From contig JALIGW010000005.1 in the NCBI GenBank assembly GCA_023053685.1, positions 29,602,480 through 29,666,479 on the forward strand: a stretch of DNA of 64,000 nt, in the 5' to 3' direction. The translations under genes were made by a program, and so were the position numbers. The notes beneath the pieces are model-generated. The model did not search any database. It had not been told where the DNA came from and saw only the letters and a list, made by a program, of their open reading frames with translations. Below, one piece after another: positions 25,501 to 40,126 of this stretch. Each line of letters begins with the position of its first letter. Position 1 is the stretch's first letter. The stretch comes from Diadophis punctatus similis. Taxonomy: Eukaryota; Chordata; Lepidosauria; Squamata; Dipsadidae.

Positions 25501-28500
25501 GATTACTTGTACTGCTAATGTAAAAATCACTACTGAAAATGTGCCAAGAAAACTGCCAGGACTTGTCTAGGCAGTCATGAGAAGTCAAGATTCATCTGAA
25601 GACACACCTTTAAAAAACCCCATATAAAAACACCCAGCTAATGGCAGCATCTAACTATCATTGATTATCACAAAAAGCAGGGTTGGACTTGGGTAATACT
25701 TGGCTGGCGTTGTGGAGGAAAAATTTCTCCATGATTATGATCAGCTATATACCCTCATCATATGAAACATAAATTGTTTTTATGGCACCAGAGGCTACAG
25801 AAACAAACCTACAAAGAGTGAGGGTAAAACCCTCTGCACAGAGTTTACATTAGAATATATTTATGATTGTATACAGTAAAGTAATTGTTTGGATATACCA
25901 AGATATCCTGGGTTTAGAGAGGTCAAATTGAGATGGAGTCTATGAAGTAGAATGATAAAAACAGTGTTATGGTAATTTTTTTAAAAAGAGTATTCTAATG
26001 ACTTCTTTCTAGATAGTTACTTTTATGGCTTTATCTACAGTATACTGGCCTTGCTTCCTAGAACCCATGCTTATGTCCTAATATCTTATGCCGGCAGGGT
26101 TTATTACTTCTCAAAGTCCCTGGGAAGATAATTTAGGGAGTGCGGTGTTAGCTTCTCCTAAACAACACCTTATTTTCTCCTACAATAGCACCAGGAACAT
26201 CTTGGAAGAATGTGATGGGGAACCATTTCCATGTCCATTAAGTCACCAGGAGTAACATTCAACTTAAAGGAGACTTTACCTTAACATGAAAATTGATATT
26301 GACTGTAGAAATCAGGCACCCTCTAACTTTCTTAAATTACTGAGTAACCTGGAATAATTTGGCCTTCAGAAACCAGTGCATGAAACAAAAATCAATCAGT
26401 TAATTATACAATTCTTTTATAAATTACAGTATACTTCAATTCAGTAGTGTTGGCAAGATCGTGCTCCTTTCATCAGAATGAAGAAAATCTGTTGTGCCAT
26501 CATGCAACAATCATGATCCTTTTGGACATGTATTTTTTAAAAAAGGGTAGAACTTGGATTGCAACACAGCAACACTGCTTTTGTCAGTTTGATACATCCT
26601 GCCTGCTCCTGTGGAGGTTGCCATTTTTCTAGAATGGATTTACCATAAGTGTTATTAGACACTTTGAATAAATGCTTATAACTGTCTATCATAAAAGTAA
26701 GCACATGGGAAAAAAATTCAAGTCTTCTGGGAAATAAAACCTTAAATGTGATCACAAATAGTATTACTGGGAAATGTGAAATAATTACAAGCACATGAAC
26801 TAGTTGCCACTTTTGAATGCAACAATGATTGCAATACATGCTCCATATCTGGCCATGATTATAATGATTATTTCATTTCTTGGGCTATAGATAGTTTCTG
26901 TCAGAATCTTGTGACAACAGAATGAATTGCTACAATCACAGTTCTAAATAAATAATATGTGCTTATCTTTTGATTAGGTTCAAACCATTTTTTCCATTTC
27001 AAGTTGTGCCACCTGAAGAATATAGAGACCGGAACCTCAGTATACAAGGTTTCTCACTAACGGAAGGAAGACTGAAAGTTTCTTTAATAGATTGCTCAAG
27101 GTATGTTCTTGGCATTTCTTGTAATATTGATTTTGTTTGTGTCTTAAAGTCAAGTGACTGAGTAAGCAGGATTAAAACAGAGTTAAGGTTAGAGTCACGG
27201 TTCTTCAAGTTAAGGATTTGTATCCCAGTTTATTTTACTGACAGAAAGTTTTCATTAGAAAACAGGACAGAGCTCCTGTGATAGCTATACTTTAAATAAG
27301 AGAGAAGACTGAAGATTTAGATGGATTTTAGCAGTAGGCAAAAATTAACAGAATAAAATTTCACAAGGAATAATGTAAAATTCAGCATCTGGGTAAGAAA
27401 AATATATAGCACAAATATTGAGTGGTGATACCTGGTTTGGCAGTACTGTAGTGTATGGGAAAAGAAACTGGGTGTCTTCATCAGCAACTTGTTAAACACA
27501 AGCTAGCAGTGTGTTGCGGCTCAAAAAAGACAGATGCTCCTTTGGGTATATTAACCTCAAAGCACAGAGCTCATTTAAGAGATCAGAATTGCTCCATCTG
27601 TCCAGTTCTGGGCACCACAGTTCAAAAAGCATAGTGAGAAAACAGGGCAAGTTCAAGAAGAGCCACCAAGATAATGAAAGCTTTGGAAAACTATATGAGA
27701 AATTTTTAAAGGATCTGCATATAAAATTCAGTAAAGTAGAGCTATGATAACAGTATCAAATATCTGAATGGTTGTCATAGAAAAGGGTGCGGATGTATTA
27801 TCTGGCCCACAGGGCAAAGCAAAACCAGAAAGTTAAAAGTACAAGGAAGTTCACTATAGTCATCGTGACTAATTTCCTGGTAGTACAAACTGTCAGCCTG
27901 TGAAACAGGCTGCCACATGATGTAGTGAGTTTGAAGACTTGAAACAGCTGAATGGTTATCTTTCAGGAATTCTGTAGTGGATCAACTATGGAACTGAGAC
28001 ACTCAGTTCCATAGCATGTCCTGTGTTTTAGCTAAGGACTGATGCTGATGTGTATGAATGTCTCAGAAAAATGATGGGATATTAATCTAGCAATAAATAA
28101 ATATAACAAAACTAAAATAAGACATTTGTAATCTCTCCTTTAAGCTGGATAGATTCTCAGAGTGGCCTGCAAAGCAATAAGTCAAAGCTGAAAATCATAA
28201 AGGAGAGGAAGGAAAAGAAAACAAGAATGTTTGGGAAATAATATGCAATTTATTACTGATATTAGAATGACCAGCTGGAATGCAAAAATAATTCAGTAAT
28301 AACTCTAAAGTAACCAGAAGCTGCTGCTCTTATCAAAATAAATTGGCATGGAAAATGGCTAAGATAAGAAAATTTCACATTTCTGGTCTCTTTAGTAGCT
28401 GAAGTAATGGTATAGTTCTGCTTCCTGCTTTTCCCTCTGCTATAACTTGGTGGAATGACTGCTCAGTCATCATTAGTGGGAAGGTGAGAGTTGATAATGG

Positions 28501-31500
28501 TAGTAAACAGTTCTGTTTATGTAGGATATGAGGGTGATAGGCAAGACAGAGACTTTTCTCTCTGTCAAAAAGAAATATCTTGGGCTAACTTATCAGATGC
28601 AAGATAAAAAGCTCAGGAAACTAAATAAAAACTGCATGTATTTTGGGTAGTGATAGCTAAGAGTGTGAACGATTTGCAAGTTCTAGTAATGAAAGTCAAG
28701 GAGCAAAATGAAAAAAATGGGAATTAGAATAAACATAAAGAAAACCAAACTAATGAAAGCAGGTACAACAACCAACTGTAGAACTGTCAATGAAGATATT
28801 GAAATAGTGGATACCTTCTGCCTTTTAGGATCAGCTATAAGCATTAAAATGTATCCAGCAATTAAGAAATGTGATGCAGATTAACACTTGGTAAAGTAGC
28901 AAGGGCTTGGAAGAGATACTCAGATGCAGTGATGTCTCCAGACCTACAAAGATCAAAATGCAGGCAGTAAGTGAAAGTGGGACTTTGAAGAAGCAGGATA
29001 AAGTTTTGACATTTTTGAACTTTGTTGTTCAAAATCCTGAGAATATTTTGGCTAGCCAAGATAACAAACTAAGGGATCATCAAACAAATCAACTCAGAGT
29101 TCTTACCTGAGGCATCAATAACGAGGTTCAAATTATTCTACTTTGAATATGAAGGTCTAATATGAAGACCTAGGTCTCTGGAGAATTATCCTACCACTGG
29201 AAAAGTGGAAGGAAAGAGAAGAAGAGAACAACCTCTCAGATGATAGATGGTCAGTTTACACTAGCCATAGGTGTTCCATTAGAAGAAATGCAGAACCAGA
29301 TTAGAGACAAATCATCATGGAGAAAATCTATCTTTGTAGTCACTGAGTCAATACTGACTTGATAGCATGTAAGTAATCAAACCTGTTGGTTAATACAGAA
29401 AAACTAGCCAACATAGGCATGTTTTAAAATTTATTTCTTATATATAATTCAGAAAAAGTGTAATAGAGGAGACAAATAAGACTTCCTTGATCTTTAATCT
29501 AACCTGTTTTTCTTATTTTATTTGGCAATTAAGCTATAAAATAATAGTTGAGTAGAACTACGAATATTCCTATAAAATGCAGGATCTCCACACACAAGCT
29601 ATACTGAATATATATTAAAAATATGGGTTACAAAGCTACTCCAGTTAGGTGGCAGGCACATTTCATAATGCACATATTTTCAGAAGTACTTAAAAGTTAT
29701 GGTGACAGATACCTGTTTGTCCTGTCAGAAAAGAAGAATATTTTCCCTTTAGAATGATTTCACAAATATATATATTTAATTAAAATTAGTTTTCAGTCAC
29801 AGTTTTTATCACTACTTACTTTGCAATGATGCCCAGTTTACACTTGTTACCTACTTCAGTGCATATATTAATCTACTGTATATGAAAAATGTTGAAATTG
29901 TGTCTTTGCTTTCATTTGCTACCTGTTTCCACTAGAGGGTGCAAATTCTTTTTTTAAACTTGTGATATCCTGAAATAGTGTATTATAAATAAATTGCTAA
30001 AGAAAATGTAGCAGCTGTAAGCAATTAATGGTAATTTAATAATTATATGTTTGCATTTCAGATTATTTATTTTTGGATCCTATGAGAGAGAAATAAATAT
30101 TCACTGCACAATTGAATTGAGTGACAAATTTTGGGAAGACAAAGAAAGGACTTTCATCAAGACGGTAAGCCATAGTTTCCACAATTGCAGTTTCATACAG
30201 CTGTGATATTTGATATATTGTATGTAATACTATATAATATGTAACATGCTATATTTTATACATAAACTTACAGTATGAACTTAAAATGTTTCCAGTGTAA
30301 ATTTGGCTCATCTCTTGGAGCAGTCACTTCCTAGAAAGAAGATTCCTTATATTCTTTCTGTACATTTAGGTACCTATTGCTTTATGTACCTATTCCCCTT
30401 GGGATCAGAGTCAACTAGTCTCTCTCAGCCCAACCTACCTCACAGGATTGTTGTGGGGAAAGTAGGAGAGAACATTAGGTATGCTGCCTTGACGTAAAAA
30501 ATAAATAAAGATGGGGTATAAATTAAATTAAATTACATTACTTGAATAATGGGCAGTATCCCGGGGTGGGGGGTGAGGAAAGCAGTGGTTTTCCATTCTG
30601 TTTAATGGCTGTTCCAAATAATAGAATAGCATAGCATAGCTATTCTGGTTATCCAACACCTTCTTTTTAAGAAGGTGTTGGATAACCATTTGTCTGAAGT
30701 GGTGTAGGGTTTCCTGCCTAAGCAGGGGGTTGGATTAGAAGACCTCCAAGGTCCCTTCCAACTCTGTTGTTGTTGTTGTTATATAGCATAGCATAGCATA
30801 GGGTTGGAAGTGACCTTGGAAGTCGTCTAGTCCAACCCCCTACTGAGGCAGAAAACTCTATACCAGTGATGGCGAACCTTTTTTTCCTCAGGTGCCAAAA
30901 GCGCATGTGCGCACGCTATCACACAGGCGCAAGTGCCCACACCCATAATTCAATGCCTCGGGAGGGCGAAAACGGCTTTCCCCGCCCACCGGAGGCCCTC
31001 TGGAGGCCGGAAATGGTCTATTTCCTGACTTCCGGTGGGCCCAGTAGGCCCATTTTTCGCTTCCCTAGAGCCTGGGGAGAGCGAAAATGCCCTTCCCAAC
31101 CCCACGGAGGCCCTCCAGAAGCCGAAAACGCCCTCCTAGAACCTCCGCGTGAGCTGAAAATTGGCTGGCGTGCACATGCATGCTGGAGCTAAGCTAGGGC
31201 AACGGCTCGCGTGCTGGCAGATATGGCTCCGCGTGCCACCTGTGGCACGCGTGCCATATGTTCGCCATCACTGCCCTATACCGTTTCAGACAAATGGTTG
31301 TCCAATCGCTTCTTAAAAACTTCCAGTGTTAGTGCATTCACAACTTCTGGAGGCAACTTGTTCCACTGGTTAATTGTTCTGTCAGGAAATTTCTCCTTAG
31401 TTCTAGGTTGCTTCTCTAGAGGTTTTTTCCCTTGGGTTTTTTTTATATATATAAGTTTTATAACTCTTATAACTTATTTTTGTCTTTACTGTGATCCCAA

Positions 31501-34500
31501 TCTTTAAGAATAAGTTTTTTTTTCTTAGTTGCTGCCACTGATGGCATAAGATTGGCAATACTCACTCTGAGAGTAAGATGGGTGGTACCTAAATCTAACA
31601 AATAAAAAAATAAATAAATGTATGACACATTTTCTTTTTGAGAACCATAACTTAATGTAGCATTTTCGTTTTCTCAGCTCATGTAATAATTGCATACTTT
31701 TGAACAGTAGGTGGCAGTATTGCTATTTTTTTATGCATTAGTGAATGAAAGTGACAGGGAAGGTAAGATCATTTACCTTCCCTATCACTTTACTAGAATT
31801 AAGATTTTAAACTTGTTTGTTTGTTTGTTTGTTTGTTTGTTTGTTTGTTTGTTTGTTTGTTTGTTTATATTGCCACCTATTCACATATGGCAACTCAAGG
31901 CGGCTTACAGAATATAAAACCCCATATAAAAACAAGAAAACTAATAAAAGAAGTCATACAATAAATTAATATACTAAAATCACCCCCCCACACACACCGT
32001 CTTGGCGACAGCACCTCACACAAGCCATTTAATGGGCTCCATCTCGCTATACTAAGATATTCTTTAGTATAACTTCCACAATATCACTGCACTTGACAGA
32101 AAACACCAATTGGATCCCCTATTTTATCCTGTTACTTAGCTGAGATTTCTGTTCATATAAGCAAAATTAAGTAATTTGCATTGGATACCTATTGTACGAC
32201 AAACAAGATTTTTAGCAGAGGAAGTCTTAATGTTGCCATCACTAGGACAAGGAATATTGAATTGGTCATGAGTTGTAACCCCAGTCATATTAAAGAAGTC
32301 TGTTCTTGATTCTTCTCCCCTTTTTTGATTACATGAATAATGAACTTTCAGGTGATCCAACTTAATCTCAGAAAGACCCTGTTTGGAGCAAGGCTCTTGA
32401 ACTATTCTCAGAGCAAGAAAGATTTTTTTCTTCATAACCTTTTTGATATGCCCCCCATATACTGTTAATATTGATACTTTTGCAAATAAGCCTTCAGAAG
32501 GAATAGGGGAATGGTGATTCTCTTATGCTAAAGAGCATTCAGACATATTTCCTACATGGTCCAAACTAAACTAGAATTCCTTTTTCAGAAATGTTTATTT
32601 GGTTATTCTAAAGTGAGCAACTTCATCATGTTAAAAATAATACAAACATCAAATACAGCTTTTACAATGTTAAACCTTGCCCAAAGCATTTATTTCTCTT
32701 TCCAAGGTGAATGGTCCTATAATCACATTTCTTCAATTAGAAAATTGTGCAATGAATCATGTAGAGATCATAATGACTGCCACCTGGAATCTATTTTAAA
32801 ACACAATTTTATACTGCTGCCAAAGCTTATATTGCTTTCTTCATCCTTGTAAGATGGCATCTTAGGGTCCAACAATACAACTTCCAAAAAGTGTTCAGTG
32901 GAAATCATTTCTTGCACAGGGCTTTGATGGTCAATGCAGGATTTAAAAATAATTCAGCTGATACTCTACAGTAGGATTGAAAGCATTGAGACTACAAAGC
33001 ATTTAAGGTCCAAATTTTGGAAAAGATAAATTTTGTTTTCCATACTTTCAGGCTTCACTGGGCATTTATCCTTGCTTTGGCCAGTAATTGGATTAAGAAA
33101 TTTCAGAAATCAGTTTTTCTTTACACTCAACTTGATAGTTATTATTAAACCCATTGAAATTATAGTAGGAAGTACTTGCTTAAAAGGGATTCATTAAACC
33201 AGACATCAGGACATATTACATTGAAGAATAAATTGCTTTGATGCCAGAGGAGACAAAGATCAGCTTAAAGAAGGGAAGAGTTACAGTCTCCTTTTGTAGA
33301 CTTTACGGACAATAGAATGCATGTGATTGGCTAGAGCAGTCAAGCATTTCATTGGATATAAATACATCATGTGCCTGATGAGGTCACTGAGATCATTAGG
33401 GTATGAGGTAATGGGGCAGGACTAAGACAATGGAATTTTGAAAGAACAACGAAGCAATTGTTCCATGAATGGAGTTTCTTTCAAAGGCAATACTTCCTTT
33501 TGCTTTGCCAGAGCTCTGCTCTCTCCTGGGTAACTTTTCCCAGGTTTTCAGCATTCCTTTTACTTCTGGAAATCTTACATTATAGCATAATAGCTTTAGT
33601 TAAAAATTCTGGGTAAATCTATTTATTGGGTAAACTGAGCCTTTCATAATATTACTTTGGATCAATTCAGTCTTGAGATTTTTGTTTGAAAACATTTTGT
33701 AAAATTAAAAATGAATTCTGTTTATTTCCAGAATGATTCTTAGAAGTTTATTTAATACAAGAATTTCTGATTACTTCTAAGTAATCAGATGAGCTATTTC
33801 TGAGATTCTACCATGACTGGATGGTATAGAGCACAGGTGTCAAACTCGATTGCGTCAGATGACATATTGCGACATTTTTTGCCTTTGTTAAGCCGTGGTG
33901 GGCATGGCCTGCACGTGACACATTCACCCCGTGGGCCGCCAGTTTGACAGGCCTGTTATAGAGGAACACACTGGCTTCTATGCAAGTAATTTTTTTGTTA
34001 AAGAAATTGAAGCGCATTAATACTGTTTTTTATTTTACCTCTGGAGTAATGAGTTTGAATGTCCTATCCTGATAAAGGAATGGAAGATTGCTTTAAATAA
34101 CATGAAATTAATTTCCTATGGTCTGAAAATGAGATTAAACAAAAACATGTTCCATGTACTTTGGGTACCTTTGTGAATGTTTAATAATACTGGTTGTTAT
34201 CACCAAGATAACAGCTTGAAAATTAGCTCATGGTTTGGACATGTTCTATTATTGCCACATATAGGGGTGTTATCAGTAAGATCATTAATAAGACTGTGCA
34301 TGAGCATGCTCCTCTTGGCTATGTCTCTAATATATGGAATCTGTCAAGAACTGGAATTTTCAGACATAGAATTATATAATATAGAACTCCCCACTAAATT
34401 AGTGATGGATTGTTAATGTGTATCATTGTTTGAATTAGTTTTCTATGTTTTTTATTTTTCTATTTATAATAAAATGTTCTTCTCTTTTCTTCTCCCCTTA

Positions 34501-37500
34501 TGCTTATTTGAAGACTACATTATGTTGTTAACATTGTTATAATTTAAAATATGTTAATTAGTTTGATATATATATATATATTTTAAGGGGAAAAATTCCA
34601 AGAAAGAAAATGATAGATGACAGTAATTCTGGAAGTTAGGTAAGATGCTTCTTTCAGCAGAACAGTTCTTATGTTTCAGTTAGAAAGTCCTCTCCAGAGT
34701 CAAGGAACCATCCACCTCCACCTTTAGACAAATTCACAAGCTTGCCAAAGCATAATCTCTACATTTTATGGTAATCCTTTCACAACATCCTTTTCCAGCC
34801 TCTGCTGTAAGTAAATGGATCCTTGAAATAATGGAGAAAAGCATAGTAAAATGTCACTTCCTACATTCCTTTAATCTAACAAAAATTAAAGACCCAGTTT
34901 GAGCATTTGACTGTAGTGAAAGCCACTGATTACTTAGTTCTGGTTCAATTTACTGAAAAAACCCAAGGAAGAGACATCATATTTTTGCTTTGCTAAAAAT
35001 GAACTATATATTTTGAACAAGTTTTGGTTCTCAGATAACTGAAGAACTGGTGGTCGAACAGGTACTGACAGGAGTTTTACCCCTCAGATTTGCTAATGGT
35101 TTAATCCAAAAGTTTTTGGCTACAATAAAATGTTCCTATATTATTTCAACAACCATTATTACCAAGTTGAATTTTATATTTCATGCTGATCAGGCAGTCA
35201 TCCTTATGATACTCTTCATTTTAATCATGTATTTCCCTGTTTATTTGACCCTTTATTATTGACTTTTAGCATATGCTGCTGAAAAAATTTGAAGTACAGT
35301 ATTTGAGAGAGAGCAAAAGTTAAAATCTGCAATTTGGGAACAATGAATATCATATTGAGGGGGGGAGGAACCCTAGCTTCACCATATTGGTGATACCTCA
35401 TCTAATGGTGGCAGGTCTTTCAGCAGTGCTAAACTTTAAGCTGCATATCTAAAATATTCACATATTGTTTAATTCACTGAAATCAATAAATTGTAGTGAA
35501 GGTAATATTAACGGCAAACCCGCAGTAGAAATACCTTTTATCAGATATCAATTTTTTTAAAATGTCTGGAAATTTTATTATAAACAGAAAAATTTAAAAA
35601 AACATACAAAACTAATTTAGTTCAGTAATTTTATGTAAAGGTTTAAATATGTTTAGAGATATAGAGAGTAAACAACTTTTATCTTGTGCATCCAAGCTCT
35701 TTGAGAAAAAATACTAGCCCACTTTGGGTTGGCATTTTCATTTTTTATTTTATTAGTGAAGATAAGTTAGACAGCTTAGTCACAGCAATGAACAGTGGTG
35801 ACACTTTAATCTTATCACATCACCTACAGTATATTGGTACATAATTGATTGTAAAAGGAGATTCAGGATTATTAAACCTATCGAATATATTGCTTCAAAT
35901 GTCAATTGCCAATATGGTATATCTGTTTCAAGCACATTTGAAATTTTCTGTCCATGGTTCAATATGATAAGCTGGTGATATTTTTGCATATACGGTTACA
36001 TGCTTGCTATACAATTTAAATACGCAAATTCCAAAATATGCAAATTGCACCCAATCATTTTTAATAATCAAAGCTAGATAAAGGTGTTTAGATTAAGATG
36101 CTGGACGAGTTCAGACTCCTTCTCCATTGTTTACTTTGAGCCAATTCCTATCTGCTTAACAGCTCTCACAAATTTATTTTGAAAATAAAATGAAGAAGAA
36201 TCTTGTGAGAGGGCAGGCTACCTAGAAAATGGCCAGCACATATGCAGCTGTTGTCCTGCCTCTTTAAACACTTTTCCCAGCCGCACAGCAACGTTAGCTA
36301 TAAAAGTTGTGCTGAGAGACAGTATTGGTGTGTAGGACAAAGGGAAGCAGGTGTAGGTGGAAATAAAATAGCCTGAAGCAGCTAGAAAGACATACTTTTT
36401 TCCAGTAGTAGAACTCACAAGGAGAAGTAGTTGGAGGAGCAGTAGTAGGAAGTCTGGTAGCAGTGGGGAAGAGTGGAGAAGTGGTGAGCAGTGAGTAGTT
36501 ACGTATGTGTATGTTGTCTAGGGACCTCTGTTGTTGGGAGGGCTGTCTCATGTTTTGGAGCCCATTGACTTGGGTATACTTAAAAACAAAGAGGTGTGAC
36601 AAAACTCTACATGGACTGAATAATAATACTAACTCCCCAGACTTAACAATTGTCGATAAGAAAGGCAGAAAGAAAGACAAAGAAATCTGGATAGTGAACA
36701 TGGCAGTACCTGGAGACAGCAGAAGAGAAAGAACCAGAGAAGATAACAAAATACAAAGATCTGCAAATATAAATAGAACGCCTGTGGAAAAAGCAAGCAA
36801 AGATAGTATCTATTGTAATAGGTGCCTTGGATGCAGTCCCAAAACATCTGTAGCACTATTTGGACACCATCATCATTGACAAATTAACCATCAGTCAATT
36901 ACAAAAGGCGGTTTTCCTCAGAATAGCTTTCATCCTGCGATGATATCTGTAACTTCATCAAACATCCAGATCTGCCTATACCAGGTCCTTGGAAAGGACC
37001 TGATAAGTAGACAAAAACACCAAATCCAGTTTGAATATCTGGCTGACTCTGACAAACCATAATAATGATAATAAACTTGGAACTGCCTATATACTTAGAC
37101 ATTATCTTTACAGCTCTTCAATCCTTGGTTAGGACTTGAACTGTTAAGTTTTTACCAGTCCCAGACTGTGAATACAACAACAACAACATACCAGGTGATG
37201 CACAAATTGAGGAGAAACAGATAGGAAAAAATATTTTGATTTGTAAATTGAAGTTGAGTTATTATGGAGGAAGAAATCAATGGTTGTACCAATAGTAATA
37301 GGAGCCCTTGGAGCAATACCCAAACGGCTGCCTAGATATATGGAAATTTTGAACTTAATAGACCTGAATATCCTGACTTTGAAGAAGAAGAAAAAGCCAC
37401 CCTAATCGGAATTGCCTATATATTCAAATGCTACCTTAACAGCTCTTAGGTCCTTGCTTAGGACTTGAACTGTTTTACCAGTCCCAGACTGTGAGTCAAA

Positions 37501-40015
37501 TTGAAGATTAACCATAACAGTAGTAATATATAAAATACTGAACATTTTTGTAGGGAAAAAATATCAGGGTTGAACTACACAGTTAAAATCACTTGTACTT
37601 GGCGGCTTCATGCCTCATGAGAAGTTTTCTGGGTTCCTGGAGCTTAACCACTAATTTATAAAAATGAAATGTCATTTTTTCAAAAGACATTAATTTCATT
37701 CTTAAAAGACCTTAAATCTTCACATGTGATACTAATGTTAAATTTGTCTTAGAAACAAATACATGACACCTTATTTTAAGAACTCGTGTCTCATTTGAAG
37801 TAATGATGAATTAATAATGTGTGAGCATTCATTAAATACCTCATATGGTTAGCAAATTACTGTGCTTACTAAAGTCCGCCATTTCACTTGTTAATCCTGT
37901 CAAACGAGAACTGAGATTAAGAGGGAGAAACTGCCTTTTGAAAATGTCACTTTTTTACAAAAAAAAATATTGTAAAAGTCAATATTTGTAAATATTCTGG
38001 GGGATAGTTTTGAGGATTGCGGGTTGTATAACATTATATAATCCTTTATATAAATTTGAAGTTGATCTGTTTTTTTCAGTCTGTATTAAATATTTAACTT
38101 GTTTTGTCATCTTGACTCCAATGATTGTAGTAGTTGTGTTCTGTTATAAGTATTTTCTGCCACAATAACAGTATATACTAGACAATCCATGCCCTGTTGG
38201 ATCATCTTTTCAGAGATATTTCTTTACCTAACAGAGAAACAGAATGACCATTGGTAGGGGGGAAAGCACTGGGAGCAGGAGGAATTTCTAATTTCCTGCT
38301 GGATTCCCCATTCAGTTTCCTTGTGGGAACTGACAGGGAGCATCAACCTTCTCCATCATGGCTGGAGCCAGCATTCAGGATGGGTTGTCTTCGTCCACTC
38401 AGAATGAGGACCGAGTCTGTTACTTTTGACAGGATCTGCCCTCCTAGGACCCAGCTTCGACTCGGTCCTCAGACTGGATGGACATGGCTACTTGGTCTCC
38501 CTTCCTGAATTGCGAATTTCACACTTAATTCTGCTCAAATGATAGGATTGTTTTCGGTATCGTGATTCTCTTTCCACACCCTCAGCAAGATCCAAAGGTC
38601 TCGGGTGACTCGGCAGCTGAGCTCCGACTCCTGCCACGGCAGTGGCTTTTGATCCCTTCTTTGGCATTGACCGTGCAGGGCTTGCCCTGGTTTGCCATTG
38701 GAGCCGTGCGCTCCCTGAAGTGAGGCGGCTTGGACACAAAGGGGGCGGCGTTTCCCAACCTCTGGGTGAAAGTTATCACGATCGACAGGGCGCAGTGACT
38801 GTTCTTTCTCAGCGCTGATGCAGGAGTGTCGCACCCAGTCTCCAAGCCAGGGGGGCAATCCTCCCCCCCCATGCCTCTTCGGAACTGCCGCTCCGTTTCA
38901 TCGCTGTTAAGGTGGACACTGTATTCCCACCTAGTCTCGGGCAGCCTGAGGAGAAGAACTGGAACAGTCGCTTGAGCTTCGCTCGCGCAGCCTTCTCTAA
39001 TTACATTTGCCAGTCCATTGATCTATCGGCTTCTGAGCTATATCTCGGCTGGCAGGCTAGCCAGAGCCTTCAGCAGTCTCGACATCGGTGCCTGGACCGT
39101 ACAGGGCTTGCTCTGGTCGGCACCAGCAGCTACTTGGCTCCCCTCCAGCCCACCAATTTCATAGTGACAGTTTTTTTTAATCCAGACAATTTTATTTGTC
39201 TAAAGGGGGAATGTATAATATTGGATAATTTGTTAGAGGAAAGTTTTGTCAGGGTAGGAATATCATCTGATCTCCAGATGACTCTTACTTTAAAAGGTGT
39301 ATGCATGTCTCAGAGCTGAACAGAATAAAAGTTGATTAACTATGAAGCTAGTTGTTCAATTAGACCATAATTAAATTAGGCTTGATCTATAGTCATAATG
39401 TAATTGATGGTTCATTTTGCATGATACAATTGACAGCCGTAAAAGTCAGAAGCTGCAACATGTTTGGGGGCATAGATGTTATATTTGATAACTGCTGCTT
39501 GAAACAATTACAGATATAAATTTAGCTTTAAAAGGATCGTCTGTATTTGGTATATAACAGAAATATTCACTCTCACCTGAGAACAGGAATTTATTTATTT
39601 GTTATTCTGGGGGTACAGAAAACAGTAGAGATTAATCTTTAAGAATTACACGGTATCATGGGCAAAGCCAAACCACCTCATATTTTTGTCTTTAAAATAT
39701 TGAGTGTGAGAGAGTCTGGTGATAGTTTAATTTAAAATCCTGTCTAAGAGCCGAGGTGGCACAGCGGTTAGAGGCAGTACTGCAGGCCACTTCAGCTGAC
39801 TGTGATCCGCAGGTCAGCGGTTCAAATCTCACCGGCTCAAGGTTGACTCAGCCTTCCATCCTTCCGAGACAGGTAAAATGAGGACCCAGATTGTTGGGGG
39901 CAATATAAATATACATTGCTTAATGGTGTAAACCGCTTAGAGAGTGCTTGCACTGTGAGGTGGTATATAAATCTCACAAACAAATAAATAAATAAATAAT
40001 AAAATAAATAAATAA

Positions 40016-40078
<63 letters not shown>

Positions 40079-40082
40079 AAAA

Positions 40083-40126
<44 letters not shown>

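Larger units (their letters stand above)
16581..26977 (+). other. PDZD8: PDZD8 intron 1
   Basis: 10.4-kb intron with gtacgt donor and ttgattag acceptor. Its recognised contents are listed separately; 16600-17090, 18900-19820 and 23360-24820 hold no element that I recognise. Confidence 0.85.
27101..30061 (+). other. PDZD8: PDZD8 intron 2
   Basis: 2.96-kb intron holding a CR1 3' end and a Bov-B remnant; 29400-30061 shows nothing else. Confidence 0.85.
30600..31435. mobile_element. Tail-to-tail pair of CR1 3' ends with a hAT insertion
   Basis: 30666-30762 is CR1 in + sense, ending at (GTT)n; 30779-30863 plus 31274-31435 is CR1 in - sense. The two 3' termini face each other across (GTT)n and (ATAGC)n. 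The hAT element 30864-31273 splits the second copy. Confidence 0.7.

Noticed and set aside
33310..33370. CCAAT and TATA-like motifs (gattggct, ggatataaatac) resembling an LTR promoter
   Set aside because: No LTR borders, primer-binding site or target duplication could be identified.
38488..38872. Three overlapping - strand frames of about 83-107 codons in the GC island
   Set aside because: They overlap in different frames, show no recognisable domain and are best explained by GC-rich composition.
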